Shown piece by piece: positions 7,542 through 13,157 of a DNA stretch of 23,247 nt. The stretch covers positions 1-23,247 of IMG/VR virus record IMGVR_UViG_3300046689_000943; one strand, given 5' to 3'. This DNA comes from a virus. The notes beneath the pieces were generated by a model. The model worked only from the letters and a program-made list of their open reading frames with translations. It made no database searches and was not told where the DNA came from. The stretch's first letter is position 1, and every line of letters begins with the position of its first letter. The translations under genes were made by a program, and so were the position numbers.

Positions 7542-7792
7542 CCTTGATCTTCGTAACGAGACGCAACTCTCGTCACCGCCGTTTTGGCTGCTGCATATTC
7601 CTATGCAGAGGAGACTATATCATCACCCCTTTCGGGGGCCGGGCGCTTCGGGCCGCTTGGCCCTACGAGCTTTCGCTCTAGTCGTTGCACCTTCCGCTTT
7701 CGCGGCTTGGCTCAGGATTGGCCGTTCTGGCGTTCCCCTGAATTCACCCGGATTTGTTCAATGCAGATTGCTCTGCAAGGGGACTATAATTA
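7542..7792 (-). ncRNA. Group I self-splicing intron in the capsid gene
   Basis: This is a 251-nt ORF-less intron. P1 forms from exon GGAU and the intron's first 12 nt (loop AUUA, guide GUCC), placing a U·G wobble at the 5' splice site. P2 is TGCAGA/TCTGCA. A Q-type element AATCCTGAGCCAAGC pairs back to CAGG as P4. P6 is CCGC-GAAA-GCGG, and P8 begins with GAGC-GAAA-GCTC. P7 pairs GACTA with TAGTC of the S element GATATAGTC. P9 is CTGCATA/TATGCAG, followed by a 9-bp stem. The last intron base is G. Removing it joins GGTCGGAT to GATGCAGCC in frame. The intron's first codon is a stop (TAA), so splicing is required for a full coat protein. Confidence 0.9.
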
Positions 7793-8083
7793 ATCCGACC
7801 AAATGCTCAGCAGATTGAGATCCGACTGGATCTCCATCACGTCGTCGAGGATCAGGCTGAAGTAGTAGCCGTTTCCGATATACAGTTCGACCGAGCCGCC
7901 GGACGGGCGATCAAGCCCAAGCAAACCGTCGGCAAGGTAGGGTCGAATCGTGATCGTGGGTTTTGTCCGGATTTTCACCCGGTCGCCCATATTCTGTATC
8001 TCGCCCTCGTAATCGGTATTCGATATCGCGGACAAGCAGGTACTCGCATAAAATTTTTCGACCAACTTTGCCGACCAGATTTC
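7793..8083 (-). CDS. Major capsid protein, exon 2 (97 codons)
   Basis: This is the N-terminal arm and first domain of the coat protein: EIWSAKLVEKFYAST, ISNTDYEGEIQNMGDRVKIR, TITIRPYLADGLLGLDRPSG, GNGYYFSLILDDVMEIQSDLNLLSIWSD. The EIWS-x-KL-x-x-KFY-x-ST and NTDYEGEI-x-x-xGD-x-V-x-IR motifs are hallmarks of this coat family. The frame has a stop just upstream (TGA, 9 codons before GAA) and no ATG, so translation cannot begin here normally. The 5' boundary at 8083 was chosen because joining exon 1 (ending FIP) gives FIPEIWSAKL, the family consensus. The exact junction could differ by a few bases. Confidence 0.82.
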
Positions 8084-8697
8084 CGTTCTGTTACTACGCG
8101 ACGGTCAATCGCGTTTAACTTACAGCCGCCCTAGACCGCAAGCGGGATGGCCATTTCTCCCATCCTCCCCATGTCGCCATGGGGGTCGGACTGTCGCATC
8201 AACGAAGCAATGCGCTCCGCCGCCCTCTCGCTCAGTCTCTGCGGGTCCACCTTCATAGCGCGCAACTCTTCAACAAAAGCCGCGCGCGCCTGTTCCATCC
8301 CCGCGAAGCAAGCATTCTGACCAAAACGAGTGTCTTTGGTTTGCCGGCCAGACGCATTATCCAGCCACCAGAGAACAAGTTTGGCCTGCTCCGCTTTCAG
8401 GATCAGGTGGGGAAGGATCAAGTTCAGAATGCGACGCATATCGTCGCCATTCAGCCACTCAAGCGACCAGCTGTTTTGCTGGTTCGCCTTCCCGGCCTTA
8501 CGGCCGACAAGGTGGCCTCCAAACCTGGCACGCAGCAGCTCCATCATCGAACGAGCGCTATCAGCCATGCACATGCGAACGCGAGGTCGCACATACAGTC
8601 TGTTTCTGCCCGTCTTCGGATACATCCGCTGCACGTCGATACACCCTTCACCGTCGAAGAGCCCAGCCAGGTATTCCGGAGTCACTGTCTGCTCCTA
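8084..8697 (-). mobile_element. LAGLIDADG-bearing insertion splitting the capsid gene
   Basis: This is a 614-nt element between coat codons 15 and 16. The boundaries are inferred from the coat consensus. It starts with an amber codon in frame with exon 1, then 9 further nt, then the endonuclease GTG start. After the endonuclease stop only 47 nt remain before exon 2, including a CGCGA/TCGCG stem. Under 60 nt lies outside the ORF, which is too little for a normal group I core. No Q, R or S elements were recognised, unlike the intron at 7542-7792. Either ribozyme sequence overlaps the ORF, or removal occurs by another route, or the coat gene is broken in this genome. Confidence 0.6.
8131..8685 (-). 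CDS. LAGLIDADG homing endonuclease
   Basis: This 184-residue protein starts at GTG 8685, with AGGAG about 7 bases upstream. Residues 5-14 (YLAGLFDGEG) are the LAGLIDADG helix with its catalytic acidic residue. The following DVQR strand, a LRARFGGHLVGRK segment, WSLEWLNGDDMRRILN and LPHLILKAEQAKLVLWW match the single-motif family, which acts as a dimer cutting a long specific DNA site. The site is presumably the uninterrupted coat gene. It is in frame with exon 1 apart from one amber codon, but not with exon 2. The last 60 residues are polar and probably not part of the core. Confidence 0.9.
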   Translation of the reverse strand: MTPEYLAGLFDGEGCIDVQRMYPKTGRNRLYVRPRVRMCMADSARSMMELLRARFGGHLVGRKAGKANQQNSWSLEWLNGDDMRRILNLILPHLILKAEQAKLVLWWLDNASGRQTKDTRFGQNACFAGMEQARAAFVEELRAMKVDPQRLSERAAERIASLMRQSDPHGDMGRMGEMAIPLAV

Positions 8698-8742
8698 TGG
8701 AATAAACCCATGCTGGATAGTGGTTCCCTCGGGTGACGTCAA
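8698..8742 (-). CDS. Major capsid protein, exon 1 (first 15 codons)
   Basis: Fifteen codons read MTSPEGTTIQHGFIP if the TTG at 8742 is the start, followed at once by an amber codon at 8697. The FIP ending continues as EIWSAKL in exon 2, matching the conserved coat N-terminus. TTG is an unusual start for the most abundant virion protein. A GGGA element lies 8 bases upstream. An ATG at 8776 lies in a different frame and stops after five codons. Assignment is by consensus at the junction, so the start is uncertain. Confidence 0.6.
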
Positions 8743-8784
8743 TGACGCGTTCCCGGAATCAGAGAGGGTTTAACATCCCCAAAA

Positions 8785-9036
8785 TTAGTAACGGCTAGGG
8801 ATGAACCCGGTCGATTGCAGCGTGTTGGCGGTAGAGCCGACGGGGGTTAGGGGAGGCGTCGTGCCTGATGTTGCGACGCCAAAGCCCGCAGTGGGGATAG
8901 CCATGAAGTCCCTCATTGCCTGGGGGACTGTCAGCACTCTGGCTTGAGCAGCCCCCGGTTTATCGGATGCGCCCTTCGCGGCCTGCAGCAATGATGTCGG
9001 CGTCCTGCCGAGCCCACTCGGCTTCGCGTCCGACAT
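8785..9036 (-). CDS. Small phage protein overlapping the scaffold gene end
   Basis: This 83-residue protein starts MSDAKPSGLGRTPTSLL and ends STGFIPSRY. It is rich in Pro, Thr, Ala and Gly, with no motif recognised. The ATG at 9036 has an AAAGGG ribosome-site-like sequence and lies inside the scaffold gene, overlapping it by 77 bp in another frame. Internal Met codons at 8916 and 8904 would avoid the overlap but lack ribosome sites. It lies between scaffold and coat, where small head proteins often occur. Function unknown. Confidence 0.55.
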   Translation of the reverse strand: MSDAKPSGLGRTPTSLLQAAKGASDKPGAAQARVLTVPQAMRDFMAIPTAGFGVATSGTTPPLTPVGSTANTLQSTGFIPSRY

Positions 9037-10009
9037 ACGCACCCTTTCGGTGCGCACTGTAGAGCTGCGCGATCTGGGCGCGCGTGTAGGTGGGTTTCTC
9101 GGGGGGCAACGAGGCATCGCCTCCAGTCGCCGGCCTTGCCCTGCCAGGGGCCGCAAGTGAGGCCAGTGGTATCGCCGGCTCCCGTGGAGGCGCTGCCTGG
9201 TGGGAGACGGGCGCTGGTTCGCTGTGGCCGGTAGCTACTTCCTCTTGTTGGAAGCCTCTGAAGAACGAGATTGCGCGTGGAGCATCAGCTGAAGCGATAG
9301 CCTCGTTCAACAATTGCTGTCTAACACGTCCGGAGTAGAGGTCAACACCCAAGAGCCAGTTATGCCAGCGCGGATCGCGGTCGATCTCGCGGTAGTTTGG
9401 CACTGCGAGCTCGACGCGCTGATCCATGGTGCGCCGGGCTTCGAGCGCCAGACGGCGCTGCAGCTCGGCGTTCTGCTGTTCGATCTGTTGGATCGTCGGC
9501 GCCAGCGCCTGGGCGGCGGCGCGCTGCGTGAAGTCCACCAGGTCGGCGCCGTAGTTCTGCACATCCTGCTCGGTCAGATACGACGGCGGCGGCGTGGGCG
9601 GACGGGGCGGCGAGCGCGGCTGCGTCACCACCTGCTGGACCGCCAGCAGCTCGCTGCCGAGCTGGGCCATCTGCTCCTGCATTTCGCCGATGGTCTTCTG
9701 GGCCGCGTTATAGCGGCCGTGCATTCGCTCATAGCGAAGCTTCCAGTCGGCCTCGTCCTCGGGCGACGGCGGCGGCGCAGTTTCAGGGGGGGCGGGGGGC
9801 GGCGGCGGAGCGGTGGCCTCGGCCGGCGCGGGGGGGGGCTCCGGTTGGGGCGGCGGCGGTTCCGCCTGCGCGGCATTGCCGTTCGCCGGCGGCTGGGCGG
9901 CATAGAGCGCATCCACCGCGGCGGCGCGCTTCCTGACCGCTTCCGGGATGGTGTCCGGATCGATCGGCAGATGCGGCATCGGCTTGGCGTCGACAGTCAC
10001 GTCAACCAT
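8960..10009 (-). CDS. Capsid scaffold-like protein
   Basis: The 349-residue protein directly precedes the coat gene, the usual place for the internal scaffold. It has a Pro/Ala-rich disordered region (about 38-80), a coiled-coil-like helical segment (about 85-125) with YERMHGRYNAAQKTIGEMQE, a second Gln-rich helix (QQIEQQNAELQRRLALEA), the acidic-aromatic stretch VPNYREIDRDPRWHNWL and a basic C-terminus ending REGRIR. A helical, charged protein with a basic C-terminal end is expected for a scaffold that binds coat and is lost on maturation. The ATG has AGGAGG at 8-9 bases. Assignment rests on layout and position. Confidence 0.68.
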   Translation of the reverse strand: MVDVTVDAKPMPHLPIDPDTIPEAVRKRAAAVDALYAAQPPANGNAAQAEPPPPQPEPPPAPAEATAPPPPPAPPETAPPPSPEDEADWKLRYERMHGRYNAAQKTIGEMQEQMAQLGSELLAVQQVVTQPRSPPRPPTPPPSYLTEQDVQNYGADLVDFTQRAAAQALAPTIQQIEQQNAELQRRLALEARRTMDQRVELAVPNYREIDRDPRWHNWLLGVDLYSGRVRQQLLNEAIASADAPRAISFFRGFQQEEVATGHSEPAPVSHQAAPPREPAIPLASLAAPGRARPATGGDASLPPEKPTYTRAQIAQLYSAHRKGAYVGREAEWARQDADIIAAGREGRIR

Positions 10010-10217
10010 GGTCCCTGGCCTCCTGGAGGGCTTGCAGGATTTTCACGCATTGCTGCGCTCGTCCCTGCGCCACCGGCAAATCCGTGGTCGTATTGACCAG
10101 GTTGTCGGTGGCCTGCGCGGTGTATTGCGCGAATGCGACAATGAATTTATCGAATGCCTGCGGCGACGCATTACGCAAAAACCGAGCGTTGTCGATGATC
10201 TCCTTGGTCGAGCTCAT
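10002..10217 (-). CDS. Small helical phage protein (71 aa)
   Basis: The protein MSSTKEIIDNARFLRNASPQ... is mostly amphipathic helix, with AFDKFIVAFAQYTAQATDNLV and a C-terminal QQCVKILQALQEARDHG. Its ATG overlaps the upstream stop (ATGA) and its end overlaps the scaffold start by 8 bp, so it is translated as part of the head operon. No domain was recognised. A small head-assembly role is possible on position alone. Confidence 0.7.
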   Translation of the reverse strand: MSSTKEIIDNARFLRNASPQAFDKFIVAFAQYTAQATDNLVNTTTDLPVAQGRAQQCVKILQALQEARDHG

Positions 10218-10615
10218 GCCGCGTCGTCTGGAATTCCTGTGCCGAGCGGCCCTGCCGGCGGCGCTGAGCCCAGTGCTGGACCGCCCAGCGGGGGCGCGCT
10301 GGTTGGGGGCGCCGTCGGCTGTGGTGCCGCCGGATAGCGATTGGTCATGGCCGCCATCGGGTCCGGCGTCAGGCGCGACGAGCCCTTGCCCTGGTGCTTG
10401 ATGACGCGGCCGTGCTTCGACAGCGCACTGAGGTCTTTCTTGAACACCATCTCTATTTTCCTCCGCATATCGTCACGGCGTTCCATCGCCTCGCGTTCCT
10501 GCTGCGACAGGGTGTCGAGCCACTTGGCCCACAGGAACCCCGGGTCGCCATATGGTCCCTCGTCGGCAACGAAACTGGTTCGCAGGTCTGTCATCCCTAC
10601 GAGATTGGGCGGCAT
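10214..10615 (-). CDS. Head-operon protein, function unknown (133 aa)
   Basis: The start is the ATG at 10615 (MPPNLVGMTDLRTSFVADEG), with GGAG six bases upstream and 1 bp after the previous stop; a TTG four codons earlier would overlap the neighbour. The N-terminal half has WAKWLDTLSQQEREAMERRDDMRRKIEMVFKK as a charged helix (about residues 32-64). The last 50 residues are Pro/Ala/Gly-rich and probably disordered. It couples to the next gene by ATGA. No family was recognised. Confidence 0.7.
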   Translation of the reverse strand: MPPNLVGMTDLRTSFVADEGPYGDPGFLWAKWLDTLSQQEREAMERRDDMRRKIEMVFKKDLSALSKHGRVIKHQGKGSSRLTPDPMAAMTNRYPAAPQPTAPPTSAPPLGGPALGSAPPAGPLGTGIPDDAA

Positions 10616-10616
10616 C

Positions 10617-10826
10617 TCAAACTCCAAATGGTTTCGGCCCTCCGTAACCGATCCCAGCGCCGCGGACGCCGAGGTCGGGGGCGCCCGACAGCGGCGTGGA
10701 GCCTTTCGAATACTCCCTGGTCGAGATCGGCTTGAGCCGTGGCGGCTTGGTCACGGCCTTGGCCGGATCGACCGGCTTGGGCGGGCGCATCATGGGCATC
10801 GTCCGCAGCCCCATCCCGCGCGCCAT
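10617..10826 (-). CDS. Small basic Pro-rich protein (69 aa)
   Basis: This is a short basic protein (MARGMGLRTMPMMRPPKPVD...) with repeated RPPKP/KPPRLKP segments and a Gly-rich end (GIGYGGPKPFGV). Its ATG is 2 bp after the previous stop, and it ends 1 bp before the next gene's ATG. It resembles short disordered proteins of phage head operons that could contact DNA or other head proteins. Function unknown. Confidence 0.65.
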   Translation of the reverse strand: MARGMGLRTMPMMRPPKPVDPAKAVTKPPRLKPISTREYSKGSTPLSGAPDLGVRGAGIGYGGPKPFGV

Positions 10827-10828
10827 GG

Positions 10829-11080
10829 TCAGCGGGCACCTGTCTGCCCGGCCGTAGCCGGCACCGACGGCGAGAATCCGAACATCTTACCACTGCCGCC
10901 GGAGGCGAATTTCTGCTTAGCGCCGCCCGAGGTCTTGTGGGCGGTGCCGCCCGGCGTCTGCTCGCCGGCGGCGTCGGAAGATGCAGTAGTCGTATGGTCC
11001 CCAGGCCCACCAAACATTGGGGTATCGCCGCCTTCTGCAAACGTCACGTCATGCTCCGACTCCTGCTTGCCCTTTGCCAT
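10829..11080 (-). CDS. Small phage protein with duplicated FAxGGxxxMFG motif
   Basis: This 83-residue protein carries the same element twice: FAEGGDTPMFG at 14-24 and FASGGSGKMFG at 58-68, joined by a polar Ser/Thr/Gly linker. This element recurs in small proteins encoded near phage portal and capsid genes. It starts with AAGGAGG upstream and leads the block of small head genes after the HNH insertion. The role is unknown. The two copies may be short peptide ligands for another head protein. Confidence 0.72.
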   Translation of the reverse strand: MAKGKQESEHDVTFAEGGDTPMFGGPGDHTTTASSDAAGEQTPGGTAHKTSGGAKQKFASGGSGKMFGFSPSVPATAGQTGAR

Positions 11081-11120
11081 AACCTGCCTCCTTCGATTCT
11101 GATGCCAATTGCCAATAAAA

Positions 11121-11147
11121 CTAGCGCTTTTTAGTCATTTGCGCTAG
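11121..11147. other. Inverted repeat between head operon and HNH gene
   Basis: CTAGCGC at 11121-11127 and GCGCTAG at 11141-11147 enclose a 13-nt AT-rich loop. It lies in the divergent gap and could be part of a promoter, an operator or the boundary of the HNH insertion. Confidence 0.4.
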
Positions 11148-11155
11148 AGTGCGCA

Positions 11156-11185
11156 GCAGGATCAGTGCGCTAACACCGATCCTGC
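11156..11185. other. Inverted repeat in the HNH gene leader
   Basis: GCAGGATC at 11156-11163 and GATCCTGC at 11178-11185 form a perfect 8-bp stem with a 14-nt loop, ending 30 bp upstream of the HNH ATG. In the HNH mRNA it could fold in the leader and affect translation. There is no T-tract. Confidence 0.45.
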
Positions 11186-11214
11186 CACTTGCCTCAAACC
11201 GTAGGAGCGGTCTA

Positions 11215-11775
11215 ATGGCCAAGCTAAAAGATATCACAGGTCAAAAATTTGGCTACCTGACAGCAATCCAGCCAACCAATAGACGAGCTGGACGCAACGT
11301 AATCTGGCTTTGCCAATGCGATTGCGGCAACACTCATTCCATCCCCGCAGGCGACCTTCAACGACCTAGAGATAATTCCTGCGGCTGTAGACGCGGCACA
11401 TTAGAACATGGCTATGCCAAAAGAGGGAAAAAACATCCGCTTTACAAAACCTGGATAGGCATACGCGATCGATGCAACAATCCAAGCAATAAACGCTACC
11501 ACGACTATGGTGGCCGAGGCATCAAACTTCGCGACCCATGGAATGAGCCTACCGTTTTCATAAACGGCATCCTTACCAGTATTGGAGATCGTCCACCCGG
11601 CATGTCTCTCGATCGCATCAACAACGACGGTGACTATGAACCTGGCAATGTTAAATGGTCTACTCATAGTGAACAAATGAAAAACAGGCGCCCGCGTAAA
11701 GAATGGCGTCATACGCTTGCACAATTCACCACCGCAGAACTAGAAGCCGAAATAGCTCGAAGGCAACTTGCTTAG
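11215..11775 (+). CDS. HNH-type endonuclease on the opposite strand
   Basis: This 186-residue protein starts at ATG 11215 with TAGGAG upstream; an extra 22 upstream codons are open but lack a ribosome site. It has an N-terminal GYLTAI strand, WLCQCDCG (31-38) with SCGC (55-58) forming a Cys-rich metal-binding knuckle, YKTWIGIRDRCNNP (77-90), YGGRGI (98-103) and the active-site region LDRINNDGDYEPGNVKW (132-148) before an HSEQMKNRR ending. This order is typical of phage His-Me-finger homing endonucleases. It is the only plus-strand gene inside the minus-strand block and is AT-richer, so it looks inserted. Confidence 0.85.
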   Translation: MAKLKDITGQKFGYLTAIQPTNRRAGRNVIWLCQCDCGNTHSIPAGDLQRPRDNSCGCRRGTLEHGYAKRGKKHPLYKTWIGIRDRCNNPSNKRYHDYGGRGIKLRDPWNEPTVFINGILTSIGDRPPGMSLDRINNDGDYEPGNVKWSTHSEQMKNRRPRKEWRHTLAQFTTAELEAEIARRQLA

Positions 11776-11819
11776 CGCATGCGCCCGTCAAGCAAAAACC
11801 AATCCCAGCGTAACTTCAT

Positions 11820-12899
11820 TCAGCGCACCCGGCGCGCGCTGATGTAACCCGTCACCGTCACGGTGCCGCCCCCGAAGGTCGCCAGCGCCACCAGATAGAC
11901 CGACTTCGACGTACTGGTGCTGACCCGGATCAGGCTGGTCGGCGTGGTCTGGGTCTTGCCCGACGGCATGCTGGACGCCCAGATCTGCTGCATGATGCCC
12001 TTGCCGGTCGCCACGTCGTTATCGGACGGCAGCGTCGCGGCAGTCTGGCTAAGCGCCGCAATCACACTGTTTGGGCCGGTGCTGACCGGCGTGAAAATCA
12101 CCACCCCGCCGACCGTCCAATCACCGGGGGTCAAGGTGATGGTCGTGACGTTCATGGCCACGTTCGTGGTCAACCCGACGCCTGCGAAATTACTGCCCGA
12201 TATGACCTCACCGATCGTCCCTGGCGCCGCATCGCTTCCGTCGGTGACGCCCTTGAGGTTGAACGTCCCGGTCGGTCCGACGACACCTGCCGGACCGGTC
12301 GGGCCGGCTATACCCTGCGGACCGAGCGTGCCTTGCGCACCTTGTGGACCCACTGATCCCGACGCCCCAGTGGCTCCGGTAGCGCCCTGAGTGCCGATCG
12401 CCCCCGACATGCCGGTCGGTCCCATCGGGCCTGCTGCCCCTGCGGGTCCTGCCGGTCCCTGCGGGCCTGCCGCCCCTGCCGGTCCTACCGCACCGGTCGG
12501 CCCCACCGTGCCAGCCCCACCACCACCTGTCGCTGCATCCGGCATCTCCAGCACAACAGAAAAAGTCCGGTCCGCGCTCTGCTTTGTCTGCGCCGTGAAC
12601 GTGCCGGAGCGAAACCGCAGCCAGGAGATGCCGTAGCCGGTATTGGGCGGCATGGTGACGGCTGCCCCCGGCGTCACGACCGGAATCGTCGCCGGATAAG
12701 TCGTGAAGTCCCCGATCGGGGCCGCAAGATGCAAGTTGTTGTAGACCACGCCGTCTACGGATGTTTGAAATGTCAGCGGCGCCGCGTCCCAATCCGGCGG
12801 CATGATGATGCGCAGGATCCTGGTGCTGCCCGAGCAGTCGACCCCGCCCGACATTGAGTGCCCGGCAGGGATCGTCAGCGACAGGGTCTGCAACGACAC
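11820..12899 (-). CDS. Collagen-like tail fibre protein with head and tip domains
   Basis: The 359-residue protein starts at GTG 12899 with AGGAGG upstream. Residues 1-120 are a beta-rich head (LTIPAGHSMSGGVDCSG, MPPDWDAAPLTFQTSVDG) of the type found in phage fibre proteins. About 130-215 are Gly-X-Y repeats (GPTG, GPAG, GPQG). The last 140 residues form a tip domain (DWTVGGVVIFTP ... TVTVTGYISARRVR). The DW-x-V-x-G ... GYISARR pattern recurs at fibre C-termini. It lies next to the lysis genes, away from the other collagen-like cluster, and its head is unrelated to theirs. Confidence 0.82.
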   Translation of the reverse strand: MSLQTLSLTIPAGHSMSGGVDCSGSTRILRIIMPPDWDAAPLTFQTSVDGVVYNNLHLAAPIGDFTTYPATIPVVTPGAAVTMPPNTGYGISWLRFRSGTFTAQTKQSADRTFSVVLEMPDAATGGGGAGTVGPTGAVGPAGAAGPQGPAGPAGAAGPMGPTGMSGAIGTQGATGATGASGSVGPQGAQGTLGPQGIAGPTGPAGVVGPTGTFNLKGVTDGSDAAPGTIGEVISGSNFAGVGLTTNVAMNVTTITLTPGDWTVGGVVIFTPVSTGPNSVIAALSQTAATLPSDNDVATGKGIMQQIWASSMPSGKTQTTPTSLIRVSTSTSKSVYLVALATFGGGTVTVTGYISARRVR

Positions 12900-12900
12900 G

Positions 12901-12912
12901 ACAGCCTCCTAT
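12901..12912. repeat. Repeated translation-initiation element, copy 1
   Basis: ATAGGAGGCTGT (minus strand) lies just upstream of the GTG at 12899 and recurs exactly at 13129-13140 before the ATG at 13127. The two adjacent genes thus share an identical strong ribosome site and probably similar initiation rates. Confidence 0.55.
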
Positions 12913-13127
12913 CGGATGGCAGGAAAATGAAACGTACCGCCGCCCATCAGCACACCGATCAATGCGATCAGCGCAAGCAGCAGCACGATCACCCAAACAC
13001 CCTTCTTGACCTGCGCCGGGAGCGGATAAATGAACGATTCGATAACCCAAATTGCCAGATAGATGACACCGGCCAAGACGATCAGACCGATGAGGAACCA
13101 GAGCACATTCACCGCCATGGCAGCCAT
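12909..13127 (-). CDS. Two-TM small membrane protein, candidate holin
   Basis: The 72-residue protein has two hydrophobic segments, at about 6-32 (VNVLWFLIGLIVLAGVIYLA and on) and about 42-62 (WVIVLLLALIALIGVLM), separated by a short polar turn with lysines (PAQVKKG). The ATG at 13127 follows AGGAGG with 5 bp spacing; a GTG one codon earlier is less likely. It follows the amidase in the same direction, so a holin or lysis-accessory membrane role is inferred from size, topology and neighbour. Confidence 0.6.
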   Translation of the reverse strand: MAAMAVNVLWFLIGLIVLAGVIYLAIWVIESFIYPLPAQVKKGVWVIVLLLALIALIGVLMGGGTFHFPAIR

Positions 13128-13128
13128 C

Positions 13129-13140
13129 ACAGCCTCCTAT
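13129..13140. repeat. Repeated translation-initiation element, copy 2
   Basis: This is an exact second copy of ATAGGAGGCTGT (minus strand), supplying the ribosome site of the two-TM protein gene. Confidence 0.55.
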
Positions 13141-13157
13141 TTGGCCCTCGGTTGACG

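Noticed and set aside
8131-8685. Intein in the capsid protein
   Set aside because: The endonuclease ORF ends in a stop, is in a different frame from exon 2, and no intein splicing motifs are seen.
8084-8697. Translational bypassing of the LAGLIDADG insertion (take-off codon followed by a stop, as in T4 gene 60)
   Set aside because: No matching landing codon precedes exon 2, and 614 nt far exceeds known bypassed gaps. Kept only as a remote alternative.
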